Assembly: GCA_005406025.1 (NCBI GenBank)
Contig: BGZK01000093.1
Coordinates: forward strand, 372,001 to 436,000
Length of the DNA: 64,000 nucleotides
From: Eumeta japonica
Lineage: Eukaryota > Arthropoda > Insecta > Lepidoptera > Psychidae
Direction of reading: 5' to 3'
A program made the position numbers and the translations under genes. This document shows, one piece after another, positions 37,341 to 48,895 of the stretch; position 1 is the first letter of the stretch, and every line of letters begins with the position of its first letter. The notes beneath the pieces are model-generated. The model saw nothing but the letters and a program-made list of their open reading frames with translations, did no database searches and was not told the origin of the DNA.

Positions 37341-38245
37341 AGATGTATAAAAAAGGGAAGACGCATAGTTGATTACTATTTTAGCGTCGAAAACGGCTCG
37401 AAGTGTACATAATGTTTCTGTTTCACATTTTACAATACCATTTTGCAGTAACAAATGAAAAGAATGAAAAGAAGGGATGGTACATTATTATCATCTGACG
37501 TTTCTACCGAACGGTCATAGAATAAAATTCGTTTTGAAATGCAAAAGGAACAAGTAACGATTATTTTTTTACTGAAAGACAATAAGCCCAATTTTTTTTA
37601 CAAATGGCACGTGTTGTTCTAAAACAAGATATCAACGAAGTAGTTTAAATTTATTTTATTTTTATTGTTTTTTTGGTTAAAAGTATGAAAAAAATAATAA
37701 ACAATTTTTCTACATAATAAAGCTTTATTTAGTAATCACATGAGATTAAGGTTAACATGAACCTTTAGCTTTATAATATAGTTAAAAATGGACATCAAAG
37801 AACTAGTATAGTAAACATAGACATATAAAAAAGAGAAGATACACATTCGCAGGCTGTTTTAAAGTTGAAAGATGCCTCACAGTGTTCATGATGTCTGTGT
37901 CTCACATTTTACAATACCATTTTGCAGAGTCAAAGAAGAAGAAAGGAAGGAACATTATTTATCATCTGACATTTCAACCGAAATGTCATAACATAAATCT
38001 TCATTTTCAAATACAAAAAGAACAAGTAACGGTCATTTTGTTATTGTAAAAAAAAAAGTCCTATTTTTTTTTTACAATTTACACGTGCTGTCCTAAAATA
38101 AGACATCAGTGGAGTGGTTAAATATTATTTTAAATCTTTACTATTGGTTTTTGGTTGAATGTATGAAAAGAATTATAGTACATTTTTCTTTATAAAAACA
38201 AAAAAACAAAAAAATATAAAACTTTCTTATTATTTATTAAAATAA
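37341..38245. repeat. Diverged tandem duplication, about 478-bp offset
   Basis: Unit 1 (from 37341) and unit 2 (from 37819) share, in the same order, 'tataaaaaag.gaag', 'cacattttacaataccattt', 'catctgac.tttc.accgaa', 'ggaacaagtaacg' or 'agaacaagtaacg', and an AT-rich tail with 'gtatgaaaa'. Unit 2 directly follows unit 1. It has no coding capacity. It is either a local duplication or two adjacent copies of a repeat. Confidence 0.8.
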
Positions 38246-38804
38246 GGTGAAGATTCTTCAAACATTAACATATTTTTGATGAACGTAATAATTATACATA
38301 ATTTTTAAAAAGCAAATTCAAATATAATGAACATATTATTTTGGAAAAAGGTTTTAATCTATTGCATGATTTTCCTTTAGGGGTCATTTTAAGATTCGTA
38401 TTAATATAAAAAAAAATAACAAAAAAAAAGACATGCTCCATTAGTATGACCTTGTCTCTACTGTTAAGCGACAGAATAATGTGACAGCGCAATTAATACG
38501 AGACGAGGGTTGCTCAGGTCTATTTCTTTAAAGTCGCTTTATATCTCGGAGTTGGATGCTACTTTAAATGAAGAAATCCAAAATTATCATCGGATACTTA
38601 CAAATAATACATGATTGAGCACCTTTTATAAATAAAGTAAATTTTGCTTATCGAAAATAAGAAATACCATCCTTTTTCATAGCTTCTTACGAGTTACTGT
38701 TGCATTGTTTAACAGAATATTTCGACGTCGTAACGAAAGGTGCGACAAAACTACACTAATAGCAATGAGTGCTAAACTGTCTATTTTAGTACTCATTAAC
38801 CGCG

Positions 38805-39120
38805 GCTTCTTTTGAGCATCTTCTATTTGTTATAGATCAATAGATTCTGCTCCTTATGGCGATTAAGTTCTTGATTTCACACTCGATTCCAAGCCTGGTC
38901 CCGTTTTAAGTTTCGATGCTGGTCCCACTCTCCATTATAATCCTGCAGGCCTAGTATGACGCCCTAGACAAGAGTCTCTCTAGAACTGTCCCATTCACTC
39001 ATCGCATTAGCGTAACAAGGACAGCCCTATAGAGAGACTCTTGCCTAGGGCGTCATGCTAGGCCCACTGGTCCGCCTCATGATTCTGATTCCTTTGCCAT
39101 TCACAGTTTCGATTTAATTG
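38805..39120 (-). mobile_element. Hexamer-repeat element interrupted by a hairpin
   Basis: 'accgcggcttcttttgagca' precedes a six-base-periodic tract ('gattcc', 'ggtccc', 'gatgct' type units, 38870-38947) that resumes after the hairpin at 39065 with 'cactggtccgcctcatgatt'. The tract resembles those at 20.3, 37.2, 58.4 and 63.0 kb. Confidence 0.5.
38948..39064. repeat. 117-bp hairpin, arms of 44 and 46 nt
   Basis: 38948-38991 and 39019-39064 are nearly perfect reverse complements, differing by two substitutions and a small indel near the loop end. Both contain 'gacgccctag' and 'agagtctctct' or its complement. The loop is 27 nt. An RNA from either strand would fold into a long stem like a pre-miRNA or hairpin siRNA precursor, though it looks more like a palindromic MITE. 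Confidence 0.9.
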
Positions 39121-39929
39121 AAGCGGAGAAGACAAATTTTAGTATAATAGTTCATACTAATATTGTAAATGCGAAAATACGTTTGTTGGTGTGTCTTTTC
39201 GGGGTACTTTTTGTATAGAAATAGTTTAGTGGTCGGAGAATAGCAGGCTATTTTTTATTCCATAAATATGCACGGTTCCTGTGGGTAAGTACTATAATGC
39301 ATAATCCCAGCGTTTATTACATTTTTATGTGATATAGCAGTATATGTATAAAATAATGACCTCATGCATGCTGAATACTAATATTAAGCTCCGTTATGTT
39401 TATCGAACGTTTAAGCCATGTCCTCGGCTCCGTTCACATGGACCAGATAATAATTATTATTTAATCGTTTTAGGGTTCTATAGTCAACAAGGAATCCTAA
39501 AAAAGCTAAAAATAGTTTCGCCATGTCTCTAACATTGCAGGTCAGTGAAAACCGTTTTTCGATTTTGGGATTCGTTTGCGAAATATTGCTTTAAAGTGCT
39601 AATTAGGCAAGTGTCCCTGGCCTTTCCTCCACTCGCCCCTTAAAGATAAATGGATATTATTAAATATGTAAACAAATTATATCTATATATAAAAAAGTTT
39701 TAATGAAAACTATGCAGCTATGTAGGGTTTACAAGTTAACAAGTAATAGTAGACCAACTTGAAAAATATACTTGGAGAACAAATGCTATTGAAAGTTATT
39801 TTGATAACGTTGTTGGTTGCGTAAAATAGGTTTTAAATATAAGTTTATGAACCAAGCAAAATTATAAAAATATAAAATCGCAACATCCTTAACATCCGTC
39901 CTATGTTGGCCCGTTTTTAGACGGTTTCT

Positions 39930-40040
39930 ACTATCGGACAAAAAGTCCTTCCTAAGTCTTCATATTGTGACAAGTAACTACTGAACCCTACACTGCGCTT
40001 GGCCCGGTACACATTTTCCCGGTTTTTTATTTTAATAAAT
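39930..40040 (-). repeat. GGTTCCG-family repeat fragment, minus strand
   Basis: On the minus strand 'aaaaccgggaaaatgtgtac' then 'cgggccaagcgcagtgtagg' and 'gttcagtag' resemble the family's common end. The 91-codon frame over it is not a gene. Confidence 0.5.
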
Positions 40041-40754
40041 AAGTAGCAAGCGAATAGTGTTGCCCTTACTCCCCGTACCCGTGGCGGTCGCCGGCCAAAA
40101 TGCTTATTTTGGATCATCCTTAGACCGGTGTGTTTAAACAATAAACATATGCTATCACGGACTTTTTTATGTGTGTTTTTTAAGATCTGCAACTATGTCG
40201 TACAATAATTTGATATATCTCTTATGGTTTATACAGCGTAAGCCATTTAAGCGGTCTAAAAACATATTTTTCAAACTTGATTCACCATTATTATTACCGC
40301 TTGTTTTGTACGCTACCTTATGTAACAATATATAGCCTGTAAACTGGCCAGATTACGTGGCTATGAATTTAAAAAATATCATGTTAATCGGATAAGTCGT
40401 CCTCGTATGAAAAGGACTTAAACAGACAGACAGTTTGAGTTTTACAATATGTATAAATGTGTAAAATGGTTTAATCAGTGAACGCAATGTCCGTCAAAAC
40501 GGCAATTTTATCAGCCTCTTTGATAAAAGCCGCAACAGCTCGGCTTTTAAAGGCTGTAGCATAAAGTAAGATAGCTTATAACATTTTTCAATAAATAGGC
40601 TATGAAATAGAAAAAAAAATTTCAAATGACTTTTTCTAGAAATTAGAGTGTTCAAACAAACAAACTCTTCAACTTTATGTATTAGTACAGGGTGTTCAGG
40701 TTAGTAGTAAGAAGAAATAAAAAAAAACACAATCATTAATCTCTAAGGGCTGAG

Positions 40755-40870
40755 TAGTGATCAGTATTTGTACAAAACCGACCAAGTCACATGATTATAT
40801 TCGTGTTACTTATTCACTTATAAAACCCTTAGTGAGAACTCAATTCGTATTTGGCCTGTTTTTATTATTT
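40755..40870 (+). repeat. GGTTCCG-family-like end, degenerate
   Basis: 'aaaacccttagtgagaactc' followed by 'tatttggcctgtttttat' echoes 'cggaaccct...gagtc...cttggccggttttt', heavily mutated. Confidence 0.35.
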
Positions 40871-41320
40871 TTTGACTTACTTTAGAGTTTGCACTAAATT
40901 CGCACTAAGCTTAACGCTTGTATTTATTATAATTTTTACGATAGAGTAATAACAATAAACTCACAACTTTTTTTTGAGTGGAAACTTGATTTTACCTTTT
41001 TCGTTTTTTAATGTTCTTTAGCGTATCTGATATATCAAATCACATTCTATAAAAATGCTAACTGGCTACTTATTATGGTTCAAACAATACGGGTCTTTAA
41101 AAAGGTAGGACAGGCAAACAAACGCACGGAAAATTTACATAAGCTTAGTGATAGGGTCCCGTTGGCATCCATTAGGTATCGAACCCTAATAAATGTCAGT
41201 GCCGAAAATTCTGCTGAGATTCGACCAGTTTTCGTAACTTGATGTGTCTTAAAATTCTGATGAATCTCCTCCAAAAGCACAGTTCGATTACAACGTTATC
41301 CTTTACTAGTAATTTAGAAA

Positions 41321-41357
41321 ATATCTGATAACAGATATTTTGTCTGTTATCAGATAT
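41321..41357. repeat. Perfect inverted repeat, 15-nt arms, 7-nt loop
   Basis: 'atatctgataacaga' (41321-41335) is exactly reverse-complemented at 41343-41357. Confidence 0.92.
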
Positions 41358-41714
41358 AACTAAATTAGAAAAATACTCAATAGTGCAGGCTGTCATAGCT
41401 CGAATTAGTTTCTTCCGCCTCACAGACGGATGTGCTAGCTAATGCTATGGCTGAGTAGAGAGACCTTAGTTGCTGTTATTTAATTAGTGCAGTTATTGTT
41501 GCAAATAACTACACAAGCGAAACGAGCACAGTTATGATAAGCATAGATCGAGAATGGGAATAAAAAACGGGTGAACTTCCAAGAAAAACCATTTTGAAAT
41601 TCTTTATAAGAGTTGCATTCCGATATCAATAAAGAGTACATTGTAATTAATTTCCTTCAAATTATCAAAAACCACAGACAACACTAAATCCATATAGAAA
41701 ATGGCATAGAGGAC

Positions 41715-41830
41715 TGAACAGCACCGGAACCGTTTGTCGATGGGCACGTCGGCGAGGGTGCAATACAATACCGGCGGAAGTTACGTCCGGCGGCCACCCG
41801 CACGCCGCTGCTCTATGCCCCGCTCATACT
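41715..41830. other. GC island
   Basis: 'cggcggccacccgcacgccg' and 'gatgggcacgtcggcgaggg' in AT-rich surroundings. Function unknown. Confidence 0.35.
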
Positions 41831-42602
41831 AACTGTCTCGTTAACAACACTACTCCTACGAAATATTTGATCGCGTTCAATGGAGGCTCATCAATGGATT
41901 TGTAACTGAGTTTTAAGTACTTCTTAATTTGTATGACTTATACAGGGTCTTTCCATTTTACGTAGATGAAATTCTCTAGTAGAAATTTTTAATGACATTT
42001 CATTATTTACATAATCCTATGCTTTCGGTACATGGATTTGTGAATTTTTGAGAAGAGTATATAAATAATCAACATACTTATTACTTATTAGATTACTTTC
42101 AAGCTATATTAGAGGAACAGAGGTCATTATTAATAATGAATTTCATTATGAAAAATGATTTAAAAGCTTATAGGGAGAAACCCAACAAGCACTATTAAAG
42201 AACAATCTGTTAAAAAATGGAAGTTTTAATTAATATGGTCCGGGTTTTCAATGAAATTTTAGAAAAGTATAAAATACTTGCAATGGGCAAACTGCTGATG
42301 GCCATGACGAATTGTGTATTTAGATTTTTCAAAATGACTAAGGAAAATACTTTCAGTTGAATTTTGTTCTTACGTATCTATTACGTATCATCGTAATAGT
42401 AAAATAACCTTGTTATTGTCTAACTGTTCCTAGTTACTAGTATATAGTCCTAATTTTTAAAAATTCCTTTCAGACACTACGACCAACTTTGAAAGGAAAA
42501 AAAATTATTTAAACAGAAAAAACTTTAAAACTTCTTGTTTATTTAAATTTTACAAATCTAATATGTTTGTTTTATTTAATGATAATATGTATGTTGTTTT
42601 TT

Positions 42603-43122
42603 GGTGTTCCGCTTCTCCAAATGAAAATAACGGCACCCCTATAAAATTACTCGTGTCTGTGTGTCCGTCTGTCATGGCCACTATGCTCCGAATCTACTGA
42701 TCTAAAAGTTGATACACATATGAATTTCTACGACTTAAACGCGGAAGTGTAATGCAAATAAATTAGTGTCGAATATGAAAGTCAATTTTGTGGGCAAATA
42801 AAAAAAAAGGTTTTATGAACTGTACCTTATGATATGTTTCATTTGAGAAATATATCCCTTACCGCCGATTCTACTGAGTATTAAACTTTGGTAAAAAGTA
42901 CACAAATAGTTTTTTATCTTCATATATTTTAGGCAAACCTGTAAGAAATCTATGGCCTAATATATCTCTCAATATTGAGCACATAAATTTACTTTTGCAG
43001 TTATTTTAATTACAACAAATAAATTGGGGTCAGATTAAAAAAAAACAAGGTACATAATATAATCACCGTATTGAACCCTCTCCACGCGAGTTTCACTCGC
43101 ACTTGTTCGGTTTTTTTTTTAA
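42603..43122 (+). mobile_element. GGTTCCG-family repeat, complete ends
   Basis: Starts 'tggtgttccgcttctccaaa' with 'ataacggcacccctata' and ends 'gaaccctctccacgcgagtt' then 'tcactcgcacttgttcggtt' and a T run. It is shorter than the copies at 29 and 49 kb and has no open frame. Confidence 0.75.
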
Positions 43123-43231
43123 TTAACTACCTTCAAAACCCAAGAAATAGAGGTTTTTCTAATAATTTCTTGATGAAAACTTTTAAGTTCATTATTTTAA
43201 ATAATACTTTTGCCACAATTTTGTCACTACA

Positions 43232-43684
43232 GTGAAAAGAATTCTGGTTCCAAGGGTTATATTTAGCAAGTCACAATTACATATTTTGAAACAACATATA
43301 GCTATTTTTAAAGCTAAAACAGGTCGTGTAGGCCTTTATCTTCATGGCCAGCACGTAAATAAAAGTAAAATACATATTAAAAAAATCATTCATAAAAGGT
43401 GTTTTCGTTCGTTCCGCAAAAGAAAAGAAAAAAAAACACGGAATAGCACCTTTCCCACGGCGAAGACAAACGATGATTGCACTTCTTCGGGCAAAAGTCG
43501 CAACGTGATTGTATGCAGCACTTGCAGCTTAGGCCGCGGCGGGGCGCTCGTTGTCTATGATACCTCGGTATACAACCTCCACCCATATAAAACTGGGACG
43601 AGGTGGGCGCGCGCCCGCTTTGTGCCCGCACGTACCACGGGGATAAAGTCGTTTCCAAATAACGTTCTCACGTCGGCGTTGTAA
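43232..43684 (+). other. Unassigned 150-codon open frame across a GC island
   Basis: This is the longest open frame in the window. The N-terminal half is Lys/Arg-rich from A-rich DNA. The second half crosses a GC island (43445-43640) that lowers stop frequency. No domain, signal peptide or repeat is visible. 'catataaaactgggacgag' at 43585 has a TATAAAA box-like sequence within the island, so a promoter is as likely as a gene. Confidence 0.15.
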
Positions 43685-45082
43685 AAACTAAAAGACGGGA
43701 CCGCCGGTGAATGTTTATAACAATACTGGCCAAAGGAAAAAAAAAAACGGCCGAATTTCTTACAAATTTATTTTCAAGATACTGAATGACAATTTTTTTT
43801 ATTGTTTCGTATTCGATGTCGTGTAGAGTTTTTGATTCGGTTTCAATATTACTGTAAAATGTGTGTCAATTCATGCGCTACACAATTATACATTTTTCTT
43901 GATACTTCTCTTTATTTTCAATTGCATTTAATATTAAAATTAGCGTAAAATTAGATTCCGCATAGCATTAAATGACCGTATAAAACAATTTATTTAATCA
44001 CACTTAACAAACAACAGAAGCAAATTCAACTTTCGAATGGTTTCGTGCGCCAAATCCTAACTGTAAAAGGATGTACTAAATATAAAAAAGGAAATGTTTT
44101 TGTTCGGAGTTATTTAAATAACAAATCATAAGGAAGTCTTTAATAAATTGTTACAACATATATTTACAAATACAGGTCATGCCTTTATCCTGGCGGTACC
44201 CGTAAGAGGCACTTTGAACAGTTCTATAACATTGCATTTATTAATAATTGTGTTTGAATATTCACATATATCACATATATGAAACTAAGTTTCATAAGAT
44301 TACATGTTCTCAAATTTAGATCCATCTTTTTTTTTGAAAAATTCTCTTGTTCACTATACTATCTGCAATTTTCCTGTTATATTTATATATTTACACGATA
44401 CGGAACCCCATGGATAACGAAACACGCCTGGCCATGTTTATTTCATTCATACGTTACGAGTTTCATGAATGCCGCTTGCGACCACGAGTCGGTCACGTCG
44501 TCGGCGACCGGTCTGCGCGTACGCATATAATTTACTTACGGCCGACAGTAGAGCTTGAATGAGTCCGTCATAGTATTTTCGATGTCGGTCTGCCCGTCGG
44601 TTGCACTTTTTACCGTTCTGCAGTAAAGCTTTTATACTTTTTTAGGCCCTTCTTCATTACTATCGAATTACATTCCAATTGATGGCAATTGATATTTTCT
44701 TATGGCTCAAAATTAACAACTGTTAGACGTTTTATCCTGATTCCAAGTATGCATACAATTCGAAAGGAATTTTGACAAGTTTACAAGAAAAATTGGCATA
44801 CGTCCAATAACGTCACTATGTATTGACCATTGCTATGACAACATTTCAAAAAGTTTTTTTTCAACCGAGTATACGCACACTTGTCTGTGAAAATGATGTC
44901 GATGACGTCATTGAGGAGATGTTACGTTTTGAAATAAACAGATTTTCATTTTGCTATAAAACATAAATATTTGGTATATTGTAAAATAAATAAATACGTG
45001 CACCTTCAGCTAATTTGTTGGTGTTTAAATAAAAAAGAAAATGATGTGAAAAATCTTGCTGACTGTACATTATTACAAAACA

Positions 45083-45126
45083 TCTATAATGGTCATAATA
45101 CAATATGTTATTATGACCATTATAGA
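45083..45126. repeat. Perfect inverted repeat, 18-nt arms, 8-nt loop
   Basis: 45083-45100 is exactly reverse-complemented at 45109-45126 around 'caatatgt'. Confidence 0.93.
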
Positions 45127-45369
45127 ACTTTACATATGTAAAATTGACACACTGATACTAAACAATATTTTGTGCATGGTAATTATACGATTAAAAATCG
45201 CTTCCATACTTATGACATTTATATAATAATTATGCGGCGCATGATAGAAAAATGAAGTTCTTGAAGTCGCTCTAGAATATTCTAATTATGAAATTTTGAA
45301 TAGTCATCTTCAGGCTACAAGTAACCAAATTCGAAAATCCTGATTACAGGCGAATTGCCTCGTGAGTTT

Positions 45370-45520
45370 TTAACTTGTGTCGAATTGACTTCTCGCTCCG
45401 TGCCTCGGGCAGCGTGTCAAGCTGTCGGTCCCGGCCGTTGACGCGAAGGGCTCGAGGGCCAACGCCCTCGGTCTGAAAGAAAAATATTGTGGAGCGTACG
45501 GCTCGCCAGGGAAGGGAGAA
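45370..45520. other. GC island
   Basis: 'cgaagggctcgagggccaac' with 'gccctcggtctg' nearby. The 142-codon minus-strand frame crossing it (45344-45772) shows no domain. Confidence 0.3.
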
Positions 45521-45964
45521 AAAATAAACTGATGCAGCAATAAGAGTTCTAAGTATGTAGATGTATACAAATAGACGAATAATCATCTTAGATTGATGTA
45601 TCACCAACGCAACAAAAACACTCGTATGAGTGAAGCCCCGTCGAGTGCGGACAGGTATTTCGGTCAAGAGCACGATAATATTTACAACTCTTCTGTACAT
45701 GACAGTCAAACCATTTCTCATATTTTCTCTCTCACAAAAAAAAAACCTGACAAGTATGAATTGAAACCACACGGAGAGGGTTTCGTACGATTAATATTTG
45801 AATTGCTATGTTTTTTAAATTCAACTCAAACAGGTTTTCCTGTAATAAATTAATAAGAACAATGTTCTATATTTGTCTTTAGGATTTTAGACTCAGTAGC
45901 ATAGGTGGTAAAGAGCAATGGTCAATTTTCATCTATTTTCTTAAATATAACTATTTATTTCAAA

Positions 45965-46135
45965 ATTTTAAACATATACGTATGAGACCCTCATAATAAG
46001 CCCTTTCATTTGATACGTAACTCTGTACAATTTACAGAACTATTCTTTTTAATTTTGTTGTTATTTTTCCGGGGGCCCAAATTTAATTTGTATGAATCGA
46101 ATTTCGAATATGAGGGACACTTTATGGAAAAAGTG
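45965..46135. repeat. Probable interspersed repeat fragment
   Basis: 'cataataagccctttcattt' followed by 'gatacgtaactct' is a phrase I associate with common lepidopteran repeats. Its ends are not visible. Confidence 0.35.
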
Positions 46136-46439
46136 CCCTCATTTATTTAAATTACACGGCCGTGCTTGTATCACAGAAATTCATATATATGTATACTAAT
46201 TTTTCGACTTGATCGGTCCAGTGGATTTGGATCAAATCGTGACAGATGAAGTCTGATCCTATAACAGATTCGCATCTTTTTAAATCAGGCGTATAAAACC
46301 CTAAAAAACTTAATAGCTCCATAAAACCAAGTTTATCGCCAATGTTGCTATTGCTCACATAATTCACCGTGAACTTGGAAATATTCAGTGACAGCCTAAC
46401 CGAGTTGACATTGTATCTGAAACGATTATCGGAATCCAT

Positions 46440-46600
46440 TCATCTGCCCCGGCTCGGCGTCATTATGCGGACGGTGCTCGTGTCGGCGCGCTTGCATTCG
46501 GGGCAGGTTCGACACGTCTCGTGCTGTCATTGTTTTGGTGCACCGCTGCGCCGGTCTCATTGTCCGTCCGGCGGTTCATTCATGAATTTTTTCCGTGCAT
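46440..46600. other. GC island
   Basis: Contains 'ccccggctcggcgtcattat' and 'gtgtcggcgcgcttgcattc'. Candidate regulatory segment by composition only. Confidence 0.3.
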
Positions 46601-46803
46601 CCACGGGCCATTGTCACCGATGCATCCATTGATGACTCACAATGTAATATTTACTAGTTTTTTTTTTGTCCCCGTTTTTCTTTTTAGGGTTATTGTATGG
46701 TTTAATTAGATCATTTAAGCAATTTTCTTGAGATTATCTTCAAGCAATTAGAACGGTTTGTCAAATGGAAAATTTCGAAGTCTTGAGATTTAATCATTGG
46801 TTT

Positions 46804-46895
46804 AAGTGATTTGATTTGCATAAACGTACGCTAATATATGAAAACATTGAAGTGATTTAATTTGCATAAACGTACGTTAATATATGAAAACATTG
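46804..46895. repeat. Two-copy tandem repeat, 46-bp unit
   Basis: 46804-46849 and 46850-46895 are identical except at two positions (gatttg/gatttaa and gct/gtt). The high identity implies a recent duplication. Confidence 0.95.
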
Positions 46896-47283
46896 AAAAT
46901 TTGAAAGTAAGACTCGTTAACGAGTAGACTTAAGTCACGAAAATCAACAAAAATATATGAGAATATTGAGTTCTTTAACTAAGCTAACTAAAGTGGAGGC
47001 CATACGGAATAGCAATCTATCGAATATTACTGTTCGATATAAGGAATTTAGATTGTTTGATAATTGCCTACTTAACTTTTTAACAGCATTTATAACTTTA
47101 GAAGCATATACTATCTTAAACACACAAAATAATATATTTTTTTAAAAGCGAATTCAAACATTTAGGAAATCGTATAGAGGTGGATACCAAATGAGTTAAC
47201 ACTTAAATTTTCGTTACATCATAATTTAAAAAATTACAAATAACAATATAAACCAATTTCGACTGTTTAGTATATACACATAG

Positions 47284-47720
47284 ATCAATGCAGTGGAGAT
47301 GCGGTCGCTGCGTAGTGTGTGTGTGGAGTGTCTCCGAAAGATACATATAGAAACAGTGATGTTGGAGAGAGGTGTGTAGTTTGAAGAAAGGTGTAGTGAC
47401 TAGAGTAGAAAGAGGTATGTTGCGGCGGTTTGGTCATATGGAAAAGATGAATGCAAGTGGACTGTCAAAACAAGTCTATAGAGCGAATGTGTGTTATGGA
47501 AAGGTCGGCAAAGGCACCCCAGAAAATTCTGTGCAGACCATATTTGTGGCATATTAAAAACGGGCCAAACTTTAAGCACCCGAAACCGACGAGCTTGCAT
47601 GAGAGGAATGATGGATGTCAGTGAGGCAAGAGAGATATGCAAAGCTCGTACCGTGTGGAAATCTGTAGTATTTGCCTACTCTTCTAAGAAATAGGCGTGA
47701 GTTTATGTTTATGTTTAAGT
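47284..47720 (+). pseudogene. LINE 3' fragment: C-terminal part of a reverse-transcriptase polyprotein
   Basis: Translation gives 'INAVEMRSLRSVC', then in another frame 'VVTRVERGMLRRFGHMEKMN', 'LSKQVYRANVCYGKVGKG', then after a further frameshift near 47510 'CADHICGILKTGQTLSTRNR', 'RACMRGMMDVSEAREICKAR' and 'VWKSVVFAYSSKK' with a stop at 47692-47694. The order matches the post-RT C-terminal region of a lepidopteran non-LTR element. The last part recurs at 5853-5927. The frameshifts make it inactive, and its 5' side is truncated. A short A/T-rich 3' region follows. Confidence 0.8.
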
Positions 47721-47761
47721 TTATATATTATTTGTATGTATGTATTTACAATATAGATCCA

Positions 47762-47880
47762 CTCTAGTACAGTTTGAATTCGGCGTTTAGATTCTGGTAC
47801 CGACTGTAAATCAGCTCGGGTTCCCGATCTCAATTTCGATCTAGGTCTCGGTTCCGATCCGGATCACGAGTCAGTTTGCA
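47762..47880 (-). repeat. Degenerate six-base-periodic tract
   Basis: Units of the type 'gatctc', 'gatcta', 'ggttcc', 'gatccg' repeat for about 110 bp. It has the same style as the other hexamer elements. Confidence 0.6.
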
Positions 47881-47964
47881 TTGTGGAACAAAATAGATGT
47901 TATTTATTATTCTTACAAAATATCTTTTAAAATCGTTGAGTTCGAAATCCTTCTGAACTAGGAA

Positions 47965-48262
47965 TTGTCCACGGCTCTGCCCACTTGATATGGGGTTAAT
48001 TCTTTCATCTTTTACTAGGATTACTACGGGACTCGATAAACGTTCTCCTGCCCGAACGTTGACGTGCCTGCTATTTTAGCGGATTTAGAAATCGTTTTTT
48101 CGATAAACTATCATACAAGTGACATTTCACGTTAAGTCTGAAATTTTAACCTTTTCGTTTCGTCATTGCGCGATTTGCTATTCTCACCAAAGTTCCCGAT
48201 CTCGATTCGGATGCCGATCCCGTTATCAATTTCGATCTCCCGCTCTCGTTTCAGATTGTCCA
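47965..48262 (-). mobile_element. Hexamer-repeat element, probable
   Basis: 'attgtccacggctctgccca' resembles the reverse complement of the conserved GC-rich end near 63.27 kb. It is followed after about 190 bp by a six-base-periodic tract ('gatctc', 'gattcg', 'gatgcc', 'gatccc', 48190-48260). Confidence 0.45.
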
Positions 48263-48895
48263 TTATAGCAATTATACGCCTAATAATGGTTTTTCCTGCG
48301 TGGAATACTATTCCTATTCTTTGTCGTTCGTAAATTGAGACATTCGCTCACTCATAGTTACTGTAGTGTTTATATTAAGTATGTAGATAGGTATCTAGTA
48401 GGTAGGTATTCAGTAGTTCCAGAGATTACCCCGTACATACAAATAATTGTGTTTTGTTTCTTTGTAATATTAGTGTAGATAACGGCCGCCAGGGACTTCG
48501 TTCGGAACATTATTGAAGAAATTAAGACACACCGCATTTAGTAGATTTTATGTAAAAAAAATTTAAGAACTATGCAATGAAAGTTAACAATTTAACAACT
48601 GCATTAATAAGTTAATCAATCGTTACTTATTACTAAAATAAGATATGACTACAATTGATACTGAAAAGATATTTTATTCAATTTGTAATATATTTTTCGT
48701 TTATTATAAACATTGTAATATTAATTATATTGTAGCACGGACGGTACCCTTCGTGAGTTTCAGGGTTACCGGAAACTTCAATTAAAGATAACAGGAAGAT
48801 AACAGGTTTATTTGATCAGTTCTTCAATTCCTCTGTTTATGAATCTCATGTGCACTTAATCTAACACATCAACCATTTAACATTTCACTTTTTAC

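Noticed and set aside
43232..43684. 150-codon open frame, the longest in the window
   Set aside because: No domain, and the length is explained by a stop-poor GC island joined to A-rich DNA. Kept only as an unassigned frame.
45895..45935. 'gtagcataggtggtaaagag' resembling a tRNA D-arm/A box
   Set aside because: There is no B box in the following 60 bases.
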